Source of the DNA: Phoronis australis
Lineage: Eukaryota; Phoronida; Phoronidae
DNA: 64,000 nt
Direction: 5' to 3'
Assembly (NCBI GenBank): GCA_002633005.1
Contig: NMRA01000070.1
Location: 684,303 to 748,302, forward strand
Below the pieces are notes generated by a model, which had not been told where the DNA came from, made no database searches, and saw nothing but the letters and a program-made list of their open reading frames with translations. Numbering within the stretch: position 1 is the first letter of the stretch; the number at the start of each line of letters is the position of its first letter. Below, in pieces: positions 24,884 to 37,035 of this stretch. Position numbers and translations under genes: made by a program.

Positions 24884-26347
24884 ATGATTGCAACTAGGCT
24901 GCTTGTAATTGTCGTCCTTGTATTTGGCGTGAAGGCGACGCTCGAGGACCGATCAGTGGAGTCAGTGCGGAAAGGATGTGAAAGGGCATTCAACTACCAC
25001 CCAGGCGGAGAAAACGAAATCATCAAAGGTGTAGGGCACGCCGTTCCCGCGAGGTATGAACCCCATAACTCAAAGAACCCACTCGGAAAAGGGTTTTATC
25101 TGCCTGAGCTGGATCTTTATTCTGATCGGACAGGCGGTACGCCCATCTTTGAGACAGTGGAAGAAAAGTGCCTACTGGAATACCCATGTGACAGGCAGAC
25201 ACAGAACAACATTGACTTTTACGAAGATACAGAGAAGTTTTATACCAAGACTGCCACGTCAAGCTCATTAGACGCCAAACTAACGGGCAAGTACACCATG
25301 GGGGCGACACTGAACGTAAAGACGAGTTCCATTTCCTCTGGCTCAACTGATGTGAGGGGTAACAACGTGCACATGTGGACCCACACACAAACCAACGTTC
25401 TCGATGATGGCTGTTACCGGTTACCCAACAGTCCTTTATCGCAATATGTTATCAATGGGATCAATAACCTACCTTTGACCGTCAGTAATCCCCATAATCC
25501 TTCATCTTGGAGAGAATATGAAAATTTCCTAAGAGCTTTCGGCTCTCACATCGTAACCAAATCTCACTACGGTTCGTCTATTCGTTCTTGGGCATTTTCA
25601 AAAAAAACGAAAAATTATTCACAGAGGCAATTTGAGGTGGCGGCTTGCGTTCACTTTGAAGGGCCAACTGAGGTCGGAAAGCTTGGTGTCGATGCTTGTA
25701 CTGACGTGACGCAGGAAGAAATTCACGCGGCTTCTCATTTAGAAATTGTATTTAAAGTCAACGCTCAAGGTGGAACAGATAACACAAGAAATCAGATTGT
25801 ATCCAAACGCACTAAAGAACTTCTCCTGAAGCTGATGAACGAAGGACGAGATAACCCTGCTCCGGTCGATTACGATTACGAAGCGATTTGGAATGTCATC
25901 AAGTTCAAATTTTCTGGAACAGATACTCACAGCAGACAAGTTAGAGCTAAGGCAGAGAACCTTCGACAGTTCTACGAAGGATTTAAGGATTTCGGCTGCA
26001 CGGAGGTGTATGTCAGTAATGTGAGAATGCGCTATTTTCGCGCGACTAGCTCGTCAAGTAGTCTGGTACCTCAGTACGAGTGTTGGCTGGAAAGGGAAGG
26101 ATGCCGCTCCAACAACGACTGTCACATCGGCGGTGCAGGTACTGTGACATATTGCTATGGCAGTACGTGTATGCAACATCAAGCCCCTCAGTTTGGCAAC
26201 AAAGCTACGACAGCTATCGCCAAAACTTGGAAGAGCGGAAGCTATAAGTCAGGCCTGAACCGAACCTGCTACTACAAGACTTGGAAGATTGCTGGTTATT
26301 GCCATACTTCAACAAGTTATTATTACGCTAAAAGAATCTGGCCTTAA
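24884..26347 (+). CDS. MACPF-domain secreted pore-forming protein, copy B
   Basis: Intact frame of 487 residues. Signal peptide 1-19; MACPF about 60-370 with FGSH at 219-222 and GSS at 230-232; Cys-rich EGF-like tail with C372, C400, C407, C413, C424, C429, C462 and C473. Fourteen Cys are expected in the mature protein. Among them C32 and C102 are shared with copy C but absent in copy A, so they may pair. N-glycosylation sites are N244 and N459. A sea-anemone-type MACPF toxin or defence protein by family. I chose ATG 24884 because it begins the signal peptide and follows a splice-like TTTTCAG. Relative to A it has Asn-to-Lys in the second helix cluster (K291). No intron in the coding part. 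Confidence 0.88.
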   Translation: MIATRLLVIVVLVFGVKATLEDRSVESVRKGCERAFNYHPGGENEIIKGVGHAVPARYEPHNSKNPLGKGFYLPELDLYSDRTGGTPIFETVEEKCLLEYPCDRQTQNNIDFYEDTEKFYTKTATSSSLDAKLTGKYTMGATLNVKTSSISSGSTDVRGNNVHMWTHTQTNVLDDGCYRLPNSPLSQYVINGINNLPLTVSNPHNPSSWREYENFLRAFGSHIVTKSHYGSSIRSWAFSKKTKNYSQRQFEVAACVHFEGPTEVGKLGVDACTDVTQEEIHAASHLEIVFKVNAQGGTDNTRNQIVSKRTKELLLKLMNEGRDNPAPVDYDYEAIWNVIKFKFSGTDTHSRQVRAKAENLRQFYEGFKDFGCTEVYVSNVRMRYFRATSSSSSLVPQYECWLEREGCRSNNDCHIGGAGTVTYCYGSTCMQHQAPQFGNKATTAIAKTWKSGSYKSGLNRTCYYKTWKIAGYCHTSTSYYYAKRIWP

Positions 26348-26390
26348 TAAATGCAAATCACTTGTGAAGCGATAAAATTCAAAGGAACTC

Positions 26391-26396
26391 AATAAA
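26391..26396 (+). terminator. Poly(A) signal of MACPF gene B
   Basis: AATAAA 44 bases after the stop, as in A and C; a second AATAAA overlaps the stop codon (26346-26351). Confidence 0.65.
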
Positions 26397-28310
26397 TTCC
26401 TTGTCACAACTTTGCATTGTCAATACCTAGTTAGCATCCGCAAGCATCAGTTTGAAGTTGCACAAATTTGCTCTTGTATTTTTCAAAGCCAGTATCAATA
26501 CCCGCGTTCAGTCAAAAGGGAACTCTACATACATTCCTTTTTCCAAATACGTATATGCAACCTCAACCAAATTCACTGCATATTAAATGTTTTATTCAGT
26601 GTAATTAGGTCACCAACCACTGTATACAGAAATAAACACACTGCACAAACACAAAAACGTGTTGGTTTAAAAATGCAAAAACGAGAAAAAATAGCAAAAA
26701 AATACAGTGCAACATTAAAAACAACACATCTCCGTTACTCTGCAAGGACAAGGAGCTTGGCTATATTGTTTTCGACATTAATACCTTACGAATTCATTAA
26801 GTGAACAAAACAAGTAGCACATCTATTACAGCAATTGAAAAACTGTCAATAAATGATCGCTCCCAAAGGGTATAAATTTTAACACTTATTGCAAAATTGA
26901 AGTACAGAACAACAGAGTATGACAGGAAATTAATTCCTGTTTTCGTTAAATAAATCACACAAGAATCTCACATCTTTTTCAGGCCCCTATCCAGCATTGA
27001 GTGGGAGGTGATTCAAATTTCTAGACCGGTGGCCCTTTGATATTTTGCAAACGTCGACACTGCAGAGTTTTCAGTATGGCCCTTGACACAGCTTAATTAG
27101 GGGGGAAGGGAAGTCTGTATACACAACGATTACTGTCAGCTCTATGTTTCTGAGATGCGGAGACTTAACTTGTAATACCAGAAATAAGGATGCTGTGACG
27201 GTTGCTCGCAAAGAACGCCGGGACACAAATTCGGATGTAATGGTGTCCAGCAAGAGAACGTTCTCTCGTTACCTCCAGCCAAAATTTGAAATCAGTCATG
27301 CTTAAATGAGTGATTTCACCTCATTACATGCACGGACGGAAAAATGAAGTTTAGTCGGAGAATGTTTCGACGAAATTTTTTATCTTGCATTTTTGCGCGT
27401 GATTGGAGATTCTTACATCGCTGGAAATGGGAACAGCCCCTTAGAAGGTTTACTACTCCACAGGCTCACTACTTAGAAGTTTCTTTACTCCGAAGATTCA
27501 CTGCTCCGAAAATATCTAAAAATTCAGACTCAAGAGTAATTTTCATACTTTTACATGCAAAATAAACGATTCTTCGGTTATAAGATGCACCTATATTGAA
27601 AAAAACGCCGGGTACTAAACCACGTTGTTTTGATTTCATGACCACCGTCTAGTTGGCCAGTATAACTAGAAACGGTGGTCACTGTCTAGATTCATTTTCA
27701 ATGTGCGTGCAAAATTGCCGCATGCCTTAACATGAAAAAATGAGTATGCATTTGAATTTTTAAAACTGAGAATATATAAAAGTAGGAATATTGATGAATT
27801 ATCAACCACGATACATTCATCAAATCCATGTCAAGATCGCATAGCAGCGTGACTGAAAAGTTTAGGGCTGCTGCGCCTCAGCCTCACCCAAGGAACCTCG
27901 TGCACGGCCGAGCTGAAACTAAATGCAGTTAGTAGGGTACCCTGTCCCTGCCAGTCTTCACGAAGCCAGGGAGTCCCATTCAGTCTAAATTCTTAAAGTT
28001 AAACCGTCGTTTGTTGCCGCAACCCTGAGCCCATTGCTGGCGCAGCAATAAAATAAGTGGGGGCTATAGCCCCAGCACCTTATGGTGCGCGCCACCCATG
28101 CCCATGGGCAGCGCAGCACTGAAATAAGTGGGAGAGACTATAGCCCTCCAGCATCCTGTGGTACGTCGCCCATGGACCCAAGCCCCAGATGATGTCCTGT
28201 ATGAGTCGTGAGCAGACAATCAGAGTAGTGAACTGTCGGAGTTCTGATTTTGGAATTGGAGAAATTCGAAGTAGTGGATTTTCGAAGGTAACGGACCTTC
28301 GGAGTCATAG
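26397..28310. other. 3' flank of gene B up to the unit joint
   Basis: Matches 2084-4197 and, apart from a transposon, 51702-55545. Unit B has lost about 300 bases near 26529 that copies A and C keep in part. Contains the hairpin (27638-27681) and the 77-bp tandem pair (about 28028-28165). No gene. Confidence 0.5.
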
Positions 28311-29192
28311 CCTTTGACCATCAGCAACCCCGAGTCCTCATCGCACTGGAGAGAATATGAAAATTTCCTCAGAACTTTTGGCTCTCACGTGGTGGTAAAA
28401 TCTCACTACGGTTCGTCCATCCGTTCTTAGGCATTTTCAAAAATAACTAAAACATATTCACAGAGGCAATTTCAGGTGGCAGCTTGCGTTAACTTTGAAG
28501 GGCCAACTGAGGTCGGAAAGCTTGGTGTCAATGCTTGTTCTAATATAACGAAAGAGGAAATTCATGCCGCTTCTTCCTATCAAATGTCGTTTAATGTCAA
28601 CGTCCAGGGTGGAACAGACGAGACAAGAAATAAGATTGCACTCAAACGCACTAAAGAACTTCTCCTGAAGGTGATGGATGAAGGAAGGGCAAATCCTGCT
28701 CCCGTCGATTACGATTAGGAAGAGATTTGGAATGTCATCAAGTTCAAATATCTCGGAAATGATCAGCTCAGCAAAGATATTAGAGCTAAGGCAGAGAATC
28801 TCCGACAATTCTATGAAGGGTTTAATGATTTCGGGTGCACGGAGCAAAAGGTCAGTGGTGTGAGAATGCGCTATTTCCGGGCGACTAGTCATTCAAGTAG
28901 TCTGAGGCCTGAGTACGAATGTTGGATGGAAAAGGAAGGATGTCGCTCCAACGACGACTGTCACGTTGGTGGGGCTGGTACTGTGACGTATTGCTATGTC
29001 AATACGTGTATGCAGCACAAAGACCCTGATTTTGGTAACAAAGCTATGAAAGCTGTTGCGCAAACTAAGCAGACCGGGAGCTATAACGAGAAGTTGAATC
29101 GAACCTGCTACTACAAGTTCTGGAAGGCGCAGGGTTATTGCGACAATTCAGCCCCCTATCAACACCCTAGCAGAATCTGGCCGAAACCATAA
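28311..29192 (+). pseudogene. 5'-truncated MACPF pseudogene at the unit joint, copy 2
   Basis: Begins with the same CCTTTGACC boundary as the copy at 4198, equivalent to codon about 198 of the intact genes. Covers the rest of the MACPF domain and the Cys-rich tail to the natural stop (29190-29192), with AATAAA at 29233. Two in-frame stops, 28428-28430 (just past the FGSH signature) and 28716-28718, are both absent from the other copy, whose three stops are in turn absent here. The fragment was thus open when the unit was duplicated and decayed separately. No promoter or signal peptide is attached. Confidence 0.85.
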
Positions 29193-30916
29193 TTGCAAAA
29201 TTTTTGTGATGCAATGAAATTGAAAGGAAGTCAATAAAAACCTAATCAGTATTTTGCATTGTCAATACGTACATATAGGATACTGAAAGAGTAATTGGGA
29301 TACGCAAGAATGGGCACCCATAAAATCTTAAAGCGGTTATAAACGGGTAAGAAGAGAATTCTGAGTTTCTGAAGAACTCACTTTTGAATTCTTATGTGAT
29401 GTTAGGCGGGTAAAATGATATGCCTTGAAAAGTCACCTTGCTGAGGTCTCAAGCAATAGCAAATGGCAAGTTTTTCGAAGCACGGTCATCACCACAACTT
29501 TTACTATGAAACAATTTGAAATCAATTTCGGAACGGTTGCTATATATTGTCAATTATCACAGGTGCAATGTACAAAATCAATTACAAAATTCAATATCCA
29601 GCAGGTTGAAACTTCTGTCCGCATAACATGGGATCTGAAAGTGGCACTAAACGCCTGAAGACCATATTAATATCTGGCGGGATAGTGAATTTCAATATGT
29701 CGCAGCTGTTTCGAAAATCGTCTATTGGTCCGAGGGTGAGTAGAAAAAAAGTTATTTCTATTGTTGCTACCAAGTAAGAAATCAGACAAACAACAATCTG
29801 ATGACTCTCAAACTTATAAGAATTAATTACATTTTTTTCTGAAATAAAATGTTTTATTTAGATCACCCTCATATCATCATGCACTCGAGCAAGCTCTCAA
29901 ACTACCACAAGAAGTAAAACAGACGGGGGTCGGAGTTTTTTGGAAAAAAGGCACAGCTCAACCATGGCGTAATCACGGACAATGTGTTTGAGGGCACTTG
30001 TTAGTTTTGGTTTGGCTTGGACAGTGCTAAAACCTGAACAGTATACTGGGTTGAAAACCTCGCACGAAGAAACTGATTCAAAATTGAATTTTTCATCCTT
30101 CACGAATATTGCATGAATTGCAGGTCTTATCCCACGGCAAGCGATTACTATAAACTGCATGCGGACAGTTAATACACGGTGAAAGACGCGTGTCTGTCAA
30201 CCAGATTGTTTTGCACATCCCAAGTGTCTGAACGGTAAGTGAATTTCCTGCTCAATTTAAACTTTTCGCTTGAAAGTCTTCAGTGTTTAGGAAAAAACAC
30301 GGCGGGTCAAAAGTGAGTCAAGTTGCCAGTACCAGACTCAATAATCAATTAAATGCCAGACGCTGTCTTCATATGCAACCCAAACCCAAACTGTCCAGCC
30401 AACCTAACATGCGCAATTTTTCATGAAATCAACGAGGAAATTAAGCCGTGGCTCAAAAAAATAAAAAAACTATTCGCACCATTGCATATGGAATTTTTTT
30501 AGATTTGACGAACTCATTTCCAATTTGGCAAACTAGGAATTTTGCCAGCCGAGGTTGCATGTAACGAGTTGACGCAGAAGGTCAAGCAAGTATGACATTA
30601 CTACCTTACTCAATGATCTACCATTGCCAAGATACTCTGAGGGCCGTACGAAGCGGGGGGGGAGCGAGGGGCATGTGTCCCCAAAATTTTGCAGGCGTCA
30701 GAGTTAATCAATGGCAACCGACATAGGCGTGGGGACGGGGCAGTCGAGAAAACAAAGACTGTGAATACGGATGAAAGGAAATTTAAGATAACATTTGACA
30801 ACTCAATATTAGTACGTGTATGGTTTACCCTTTGAGGACCCTGGGAGGGCACTGGCCAGGATATTGTTGTTCGGCCGGGTCTCCGTTTTTGTAGCATAAG
30901 TCGTCTAAACGGACTT
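29193..30916. other. Non-coding flank, no gene seen
   Basis: Counterpart of 5080-6892, with a deletion near 29348 and a different length of the G-run near 30652. Frames are short and not conserved. Confidence 0.4.
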
Positions 30917-33900
30917 GAAAACATGTTTTCCAGAGGCCCCTCTCTGGCAAAGGATAATAGAAACAGATGTCGCTCTATTTTTCGTTTTTTTTCTTGAAAT
31001 TGTATATCACTTGAGAAAAAGTGATGACCAGACAAATAATATCAATTGCTGCACATTTTCTGATCTTTGAAAATATAGATCTTTTCATATTTAGGGACCC
31101 AGCCCTTGAAGTGGGCCATTGGCGACATTCAAGTGGCCACCCTTTTCGTTATTTTATTGGCAAATTCTTAAGAGGCCGCTCAAGGAGAAAGGGCCCAATG
31201 TTGGAATCGATTTCCACTATTTTCCTGTTTTTTGTGAAATCGTACAACCTGCTTTCTTGTTGAGGAATGTCACTTCTTGCAGGGTCACATGACGATGGAA
31301 TGTCACTTTTTCCAAACTTAATGTTGTTAAGCATTTCATCTTATAATGTACCATTTCAGATGGGACCCTCTTTCATTGGGCAGGTCAGGGGAATTGTCCC
31401 TTTGTCCATCTTTACATGTAAACCTGACACTGCCAAGTATTCACGAGGGGAAGTTGAGATTCCAAATTCATTAAAAACATAAAACAACCGTGCTCAGCAC
31501 AGCAGTACATTAAAACGCTCGACTCAAATTACCAAAAATGTGAAAAATACAATGGGATTGACCCCCCCTCGAAAAGGTATAATTTTGAAGAACGTGAAGA
31601 CCAGGATTTGCGAATTACTCAAAATGATTATTTCCGATGGTTAGTTATAAAACAATGTTACTTTTCCTGCAGTATCACGAGAATAGTATTTCTTTTGAAG
31701 ATCGTTACCAGGAGTTGTTTGTAAGAAATTCGCACATGACGAAAAGACTTTCGATGCTACGAGTTGTGGTGACCATGCACAAGAAGAATGAGGGTACTCA
31801 AAGTACTTGCAATCATCAACAAAAATGTCACCGTTTAACTCGTGAACCGTTATAGGTACCTCTGAAATGAGCATCAATACACCTAAATACAAATGCCCGT
31901 CTCCCATGTTCCCCCAGTTAACCGTCAAAAATCTGCGAGCATGCACGCGGAAATTGCTTATGACAACAAATTTGTTGGTTTCTGTTTAATTGGATGTTTA
32001 TGTACCTAGGAAAATTGACATAGAATCAGATTTGGCAAGTAGAAGCTAGTCTTGTAAGAACTAATGATGTCTTAGTGAACTCAGTTGCAACTTGAAATTA
32101 GAAAACTCTATAATCCGATCCTCAATTAGACGATTTTTGCAAAGACATGATGAAATACGGACAGTTCCCAAAAATATACTCACAATTCAAATGATAATAA
32201 ATGCATTGCTCTTTGACTTAGGTACAAGATTAGTCGTTTAAACTCACAAACATTAGATCAAAGAGGAATTAAGTCATTAAATCAAGGAAAAAAAAATTCT
32301 CATGGAATCGATTGTTGATTTTTGATTTACATGTTTATGAATCTACGAAAATCGAATGATTGATAGATGATCTTTTGCAATTAGAAGCCAATCTTGTAAG
32401 AAATTACGGTGCTTCACTGAACTTAGTTGCTGGCTGACGTTTCCCCAAATAGCACAGTGTACTAAACGATTTTTGTATATCTGAAATAAGTCTCAAGGGT
32501 ATTGATGAATGTCTAACAGCTCTACAAAGTGTTCCAAAATGTTCTCTCAATTCAAATGGCAAAAAATTGTTGACTTAGGAACTATATTGGTGGTCAAAAT
32601 TCACAAACCGTAAAAGAAGTTTAAGTCCTTAAGTAAATAAAATTGTACTCATTGCTCATTAACTTGAAATGATTGTCTTTACACTTCCTTGGTGTTTTTA
32701 GTTTCCAGTAGTATAGCCCAATGAATTTTGTTCTTCAAAACTGAATCGTTTGCTTGCATTTCCCATGCAAACTACATACTGACGGAGCACGTCATGACTG
32801 ACGCACCCACGTTAAAAATGAGGTGTAACCATGCAGTAGGCCCGCGCAGAATCTTAGTGATCCCGGGAACTGAATTTGAACTCCAGGCTTTGAGGGATGT
32901 ACATTTTTGGTACACAAGCTGTATAATTTTCTCCAGCCACCAGAAACTGGACCTTGGACCCAGCGCAGACGGATAGGTACGAGTTACGAGCTAAGCTACC
33001 CGTCTGAAGTGAATCATAGCTGAGCTGCCAGCGACTAGCTTTAGTTCATCGAATTTCGCATGTTCACACTGTTAAAGATCTCATCTACAGTTACCACAGT
33101 TACTTAGGCAGCTCCCAGCTTCCCTAGGCTCATTCTGTAACTCTCTGTGAACAGGCCCGTAGGAAGGCAAAAATTATGGGGGGGGGGCAAAACATTTCGA
33201 TTTCGCCAACCCCCCCATCGCCACTACTTCTGCCAGCCGCCCCCCTCGCCACCATATTTGTACCGAGTCTCCCACGTCCGCCCTAGGTGTGTGGTACAGT
33301 GGCGGGGTAAACTTGAACTTCACTGACAACAAAAATACGCTTAAATCTTTATTTATGATTGCGAGAGTTCTTTGAGTACCCCGTTTGGACATGTACACGG
33401 TCATCACAAATAGCAGCTTAGACAGCAGAGGTTTCCACATGTGGGAATTCTTTGCAAGCAACTCATAGTAACCATCTTCAAAAGAAAAACTATTCTTGTG
33501 ATAGTACTGGAAACAGTAACATTATTTAATAACTAACCACCGGAAATAGTTCTTTTGTGTAATTTACAAAGTGTGATCTTCACGTGCTTCAAAGTTCCAC
33601 CCTTTCGATGGCTGCAATCCCACTGTATTTTTTCACAGTTTTGGTTGTTTGGGTCGAATGGCTGTGCTGTGCACGAATATTTTGTACTTTTTTGATGAAT
33701 TTGGAATCTCAACTTCCCTAGTGAATACTTGGCATTGTCAGATTTATATGTATAGAAGGACAATGGGACATTTCCCCCGAACTGCTCCACCGAGAAAGGG
33801 TACTGTCTGAAATGGGACACCTTAAGATGAAAAGCTAAACATCATTAAGCCTGGAAAAAAGAGTGATAGTTCATCCTATCGTCGTGTTGTCCCAAAACGG

Positions 33901-34230
33901 TGCAGGGAGTGATCTCCTTCAACATGAAAGCCGGTTGCACTATTTCACAAAAAACAGGAAAATAAAGGTAATCGATTCCAAGATTGCGCCCTCTCTCCGT
34001 GAATGGCCCCTTAAAAACAAAACGAGTGGGAACTTGAATGTCATCAATGGCCTCCATCAAGAGCGGGGGCCCTAAATATGAAACTATGTATATTTTCAAA
34101 TACCTGGAAATTCGGAGCAATTGATGTTATCTGTCAGGTCATCAATTTTTCTCAATTTTGAGAAAAAATAAAGCGAAATTGTCTCCGTTATCCATTGCCA
34201 GAGAGGTGCCACTGGAAAAACTTAGTTTTG
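30917..34230. mobile_element. Foldback-like element, unit B, shortened at its centre
   Basis: Same element as 6893-11790. Left arm about 30917-33127, right arm about 33304-34230. The centre has lost the equivalent of 9748-10866 (1.1 kb, inner half of the right arm; the joint is at 33303/33304) and of about 9250-9396. It also has one instead of two 322-bp units. Loss at the middle of an inverted repeat is the known behaviour of long palindromes. No transposase. Confidence 0.6.
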
Positions 34231-34619
34231 CATGTGCAAAGATGACTTATTGAATTTAAAATCCAGTAAATAAGTACGCTCTGCAAAAGCTCCGCTTTAC
34301 AAATTTTATCGATTTTTGAAATATATGTATGATTGATTTCGTGCACATTTTGAAGTGCGCTTAGACGACCTGTGCTGCAAAAGCTGAGACCCTAACGACA
34401 AGGTCCTCAAAACGTAATCCATGCACAAATGCATAGTTGTTAAATGTTCAGAGGTGGTGGCGATAGGAAAGGGGGAGGGGGTTGTTTGGCGAAGTCGAAT
34501 TGGTTTATACCCCCGCCACTAATTTTTGCCTTCCTACGGGCAGGTGACTTCAGTTTATTCACTACTGTTGTCAAGTCAGTCTCACCATTGTTGCAATGGC
34601 GATCACCGACAGAGGTCTT

Positions 34620-37035
34620 ACTAGTACACATTAATGTGTGATTTATTGAAATATATACACGTGGCCATAGGCCCAAAGTATAACATATACAAGACAGAAC
34701 ATAGTCAGGTGCCACGTTTCAAACTGGATAATAAATTGTAACGCTTGAAAAGCATGATGGACGAATTTTATAAGTAGGATATCCGGAGTTCTCATGAGAG
34801 ATACAAATTTAGATGTCTTGAAACGAACTGCAAACTAACACAACGTGGTATTTGTCTTCTACACATCCCGAATTACATAACTCACACAACCTAATTTCAT
34901 AGGGAATATTTGTGTGGCGACCTCTTTCCACTAGTAACGAAAGATTTGAAAATCACAATCAAGTCAGAGATTGTATAAAAACACGTGGGACACTAACTAT
35001 TTCTAGATAATTCTCAAGACAATACATTGTTTTATACCTCACATAGTAAGGCAGTTTTGCGTTACATTCGAGATCAGATTGCCAGCCTTGCAAATAACAG
35101 TCGTTGACACGTTGAGAAAAACACTGTCAAGAAATACCATGACGGCGACATCCCGTTGCTCCCAACATGTTCCATTGTATAGCCCAACAACAAGTTGGGA
35201 AGTTTACCCCCGTAGCCAATTAACTCCATTCGGGCGTTGATGGTTGGAGGGCCTGCGCTCTTTTGTTCGATAACTGCTCTAATCTCCGATCAGATCGGAT
35301 CTAACCTGACTGGGGTGGGCTGATAAAAATGAAAGTTAAGTTAAGTCAGATGTTATCGCACGTTAAGCACCCCTCACGTCTGGAAAAGTTACTGAGCGAC
35401 AGGACGCTGGAATGCGCTTGGTTTACCACACCCTGAATAATACATACATCTGAAAAACCATACACAGAAAGAAGTTTCCTTACAAAACTTGCCCAATTAC
35501 AGGAAGATCTTCTGATCAGATATGACTGAAAAAGCGTATCATATGCAGCCTTTACCCTACGACTACTAGGCATCTCCAGTATTTTGAACCAGTATTTTAT
35601 ACATGATACAAAATATATGGTAAACAATGGGAATCGACCACATTCTCCCATAATTGCCGAGTTTGAACAACAACTGCCTAGTCCTAAAATGCGTTTACAA
35701 AACTTGATATGTAAATTTTCCAATTGTCCATATTCCTTAAAGCCCCACATCTCAGCACCGTGACACAGAAAGGGATAAACCATTTTATCAAACAGGTGAA
35801 AGCCTATTGACGGGTGTAGATCACAACATATTCGCTTTAATTTACAAATTGCAGAGGCAGCTTTATTTGCTTGATAAGATAAGGCTTTAATGGCTTTGGT
35901 CCACGAAACTTTTGGAGTAATAAGTAGTCCAAGGTATTTGTAGTGAAACACCACATCGACCAATGTTCCATTGTAAAACCATTTCTCATATCGTCTAAGA
36001 GGACCGTCATTTCTGAAAACGACCACTTTAGTTTTATTCAAGTTTACTTGCATGCCCCATGATTCGCAAAATTCTGCCAAACAATTTAGCATACATTGTA
36101 ACTTGATGGTGGTAGAGGAACATAACACCATGTCGTCTGCATGCAGCAGGGAGTTAACTCTTGGTACTTGTTTGCTGAGATATGTGCTATTAATATTACT
36201 TTTCGCACTCAGTTTATCCAGAAATTCATTTAGATACAACAAAAATAATAATGGGCTGATTATGCAACCCTGGCGAGTGCCAACAGTACAATAAAAAAAC
36301 TCTGTAAGACCATCTTGAGTTTCCACACAAGTGCGCAATTTACTAGAAATAGAGCGGATTGTGTTGAAAATTTTACCATGCACATCAATGTTTTTCAATC
36401 TATGGAAGAGTAAATTATGTGGGATTCGATCGAATGCCTTCGAGAAATCTACAAAGGCACAGTAAAATCTCCCACCCTGCAGACTGAAGTACTTATGGCA
36501 CATAGCTTGAAGTGTAAACACTTGGTCAATCGTAGAGTAGCCTTTTCTAAACCCAGCTTGAGACTCATAAATTTATCATTATTTTCAGCCCAGTAATAAA
36601 GACGATTATTTAAAAGTTTGGTAAAAGTTTTCCCAAAGCAGAAAACAGGGAAATACCTCTATAGTTATTTTCGTCATTGATATTACCTTGTTTATGTACT
36701 GGAGTAAGTACTGCGTCACACCAAGCTGGGGATAATACCCAGAATCAAAAATTGCATTGAATAATTTACGTAAGACTGACACTATCGTTACCTCAGTGCA
36801 CTTCAGCATTTCAACAATCACGCCATCATAACCCCAAGCCTTGATCCAGTGGCCTCATATATTTCAGAAGGCAAAAAATCCGTATTATGATCAGACGGGT
36901 AGTTGTTAGTACATTTTCACAGGAACTATCATATCCTGCGTGGCAAATTCAGTCAAAGACTCGTCAATAGAGCAGTTTCGGTTCAATAAATCCTTGAAAT
37001 AGTAGTGGCATTTCTGCGGACTAATTGAACTTGAG
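34620..37035 (-). pseudogene. Non-LTR retrotransposon reverse transcriptase, unit B
   Basis: Its longest frame (36521 down to 35346, 391 residues) includes FVDFSKAFDRIPHNL, TRQGCIISPLLFLLYLNEF, the catalytic box, the KTKVVVF block and the thumb. The catalytic box reads HADD (about 36135-36146) because TAT became CAT; the sister copy keeps YADD. One base is missing near 36571, putting the upstream RT part (36606-36821) in another frame. An insertion of about 275 bases (35139-35413) cuts the C-terminal part and supplies an artificial stop. Dead by three separate lesions. Confidence 0.8.
35139..35413. mobile_element. About 275-bp insertion absent from unit A
   Basis: Unit A runs directly from CTGTCAAGAAA to CGCTTGGTTTACC at about 12680, while unit B has this extra piece. 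It contains a perfect 15-base palindrome TCCGATCAGATCGGA (35287-35301) and several inverted TTGGG/CCCAA pairs. Ends show no clear terminal repeat and target duplication is at best GAAAT/GGAAT. Class unknown. Confidence 0.5.

Noticed and set aside
26412-26804. 130-codon frame behind gene B
   Set aside because: It lies over the 3' flank; the homologous flanks of genes A and C do not keep this frame.
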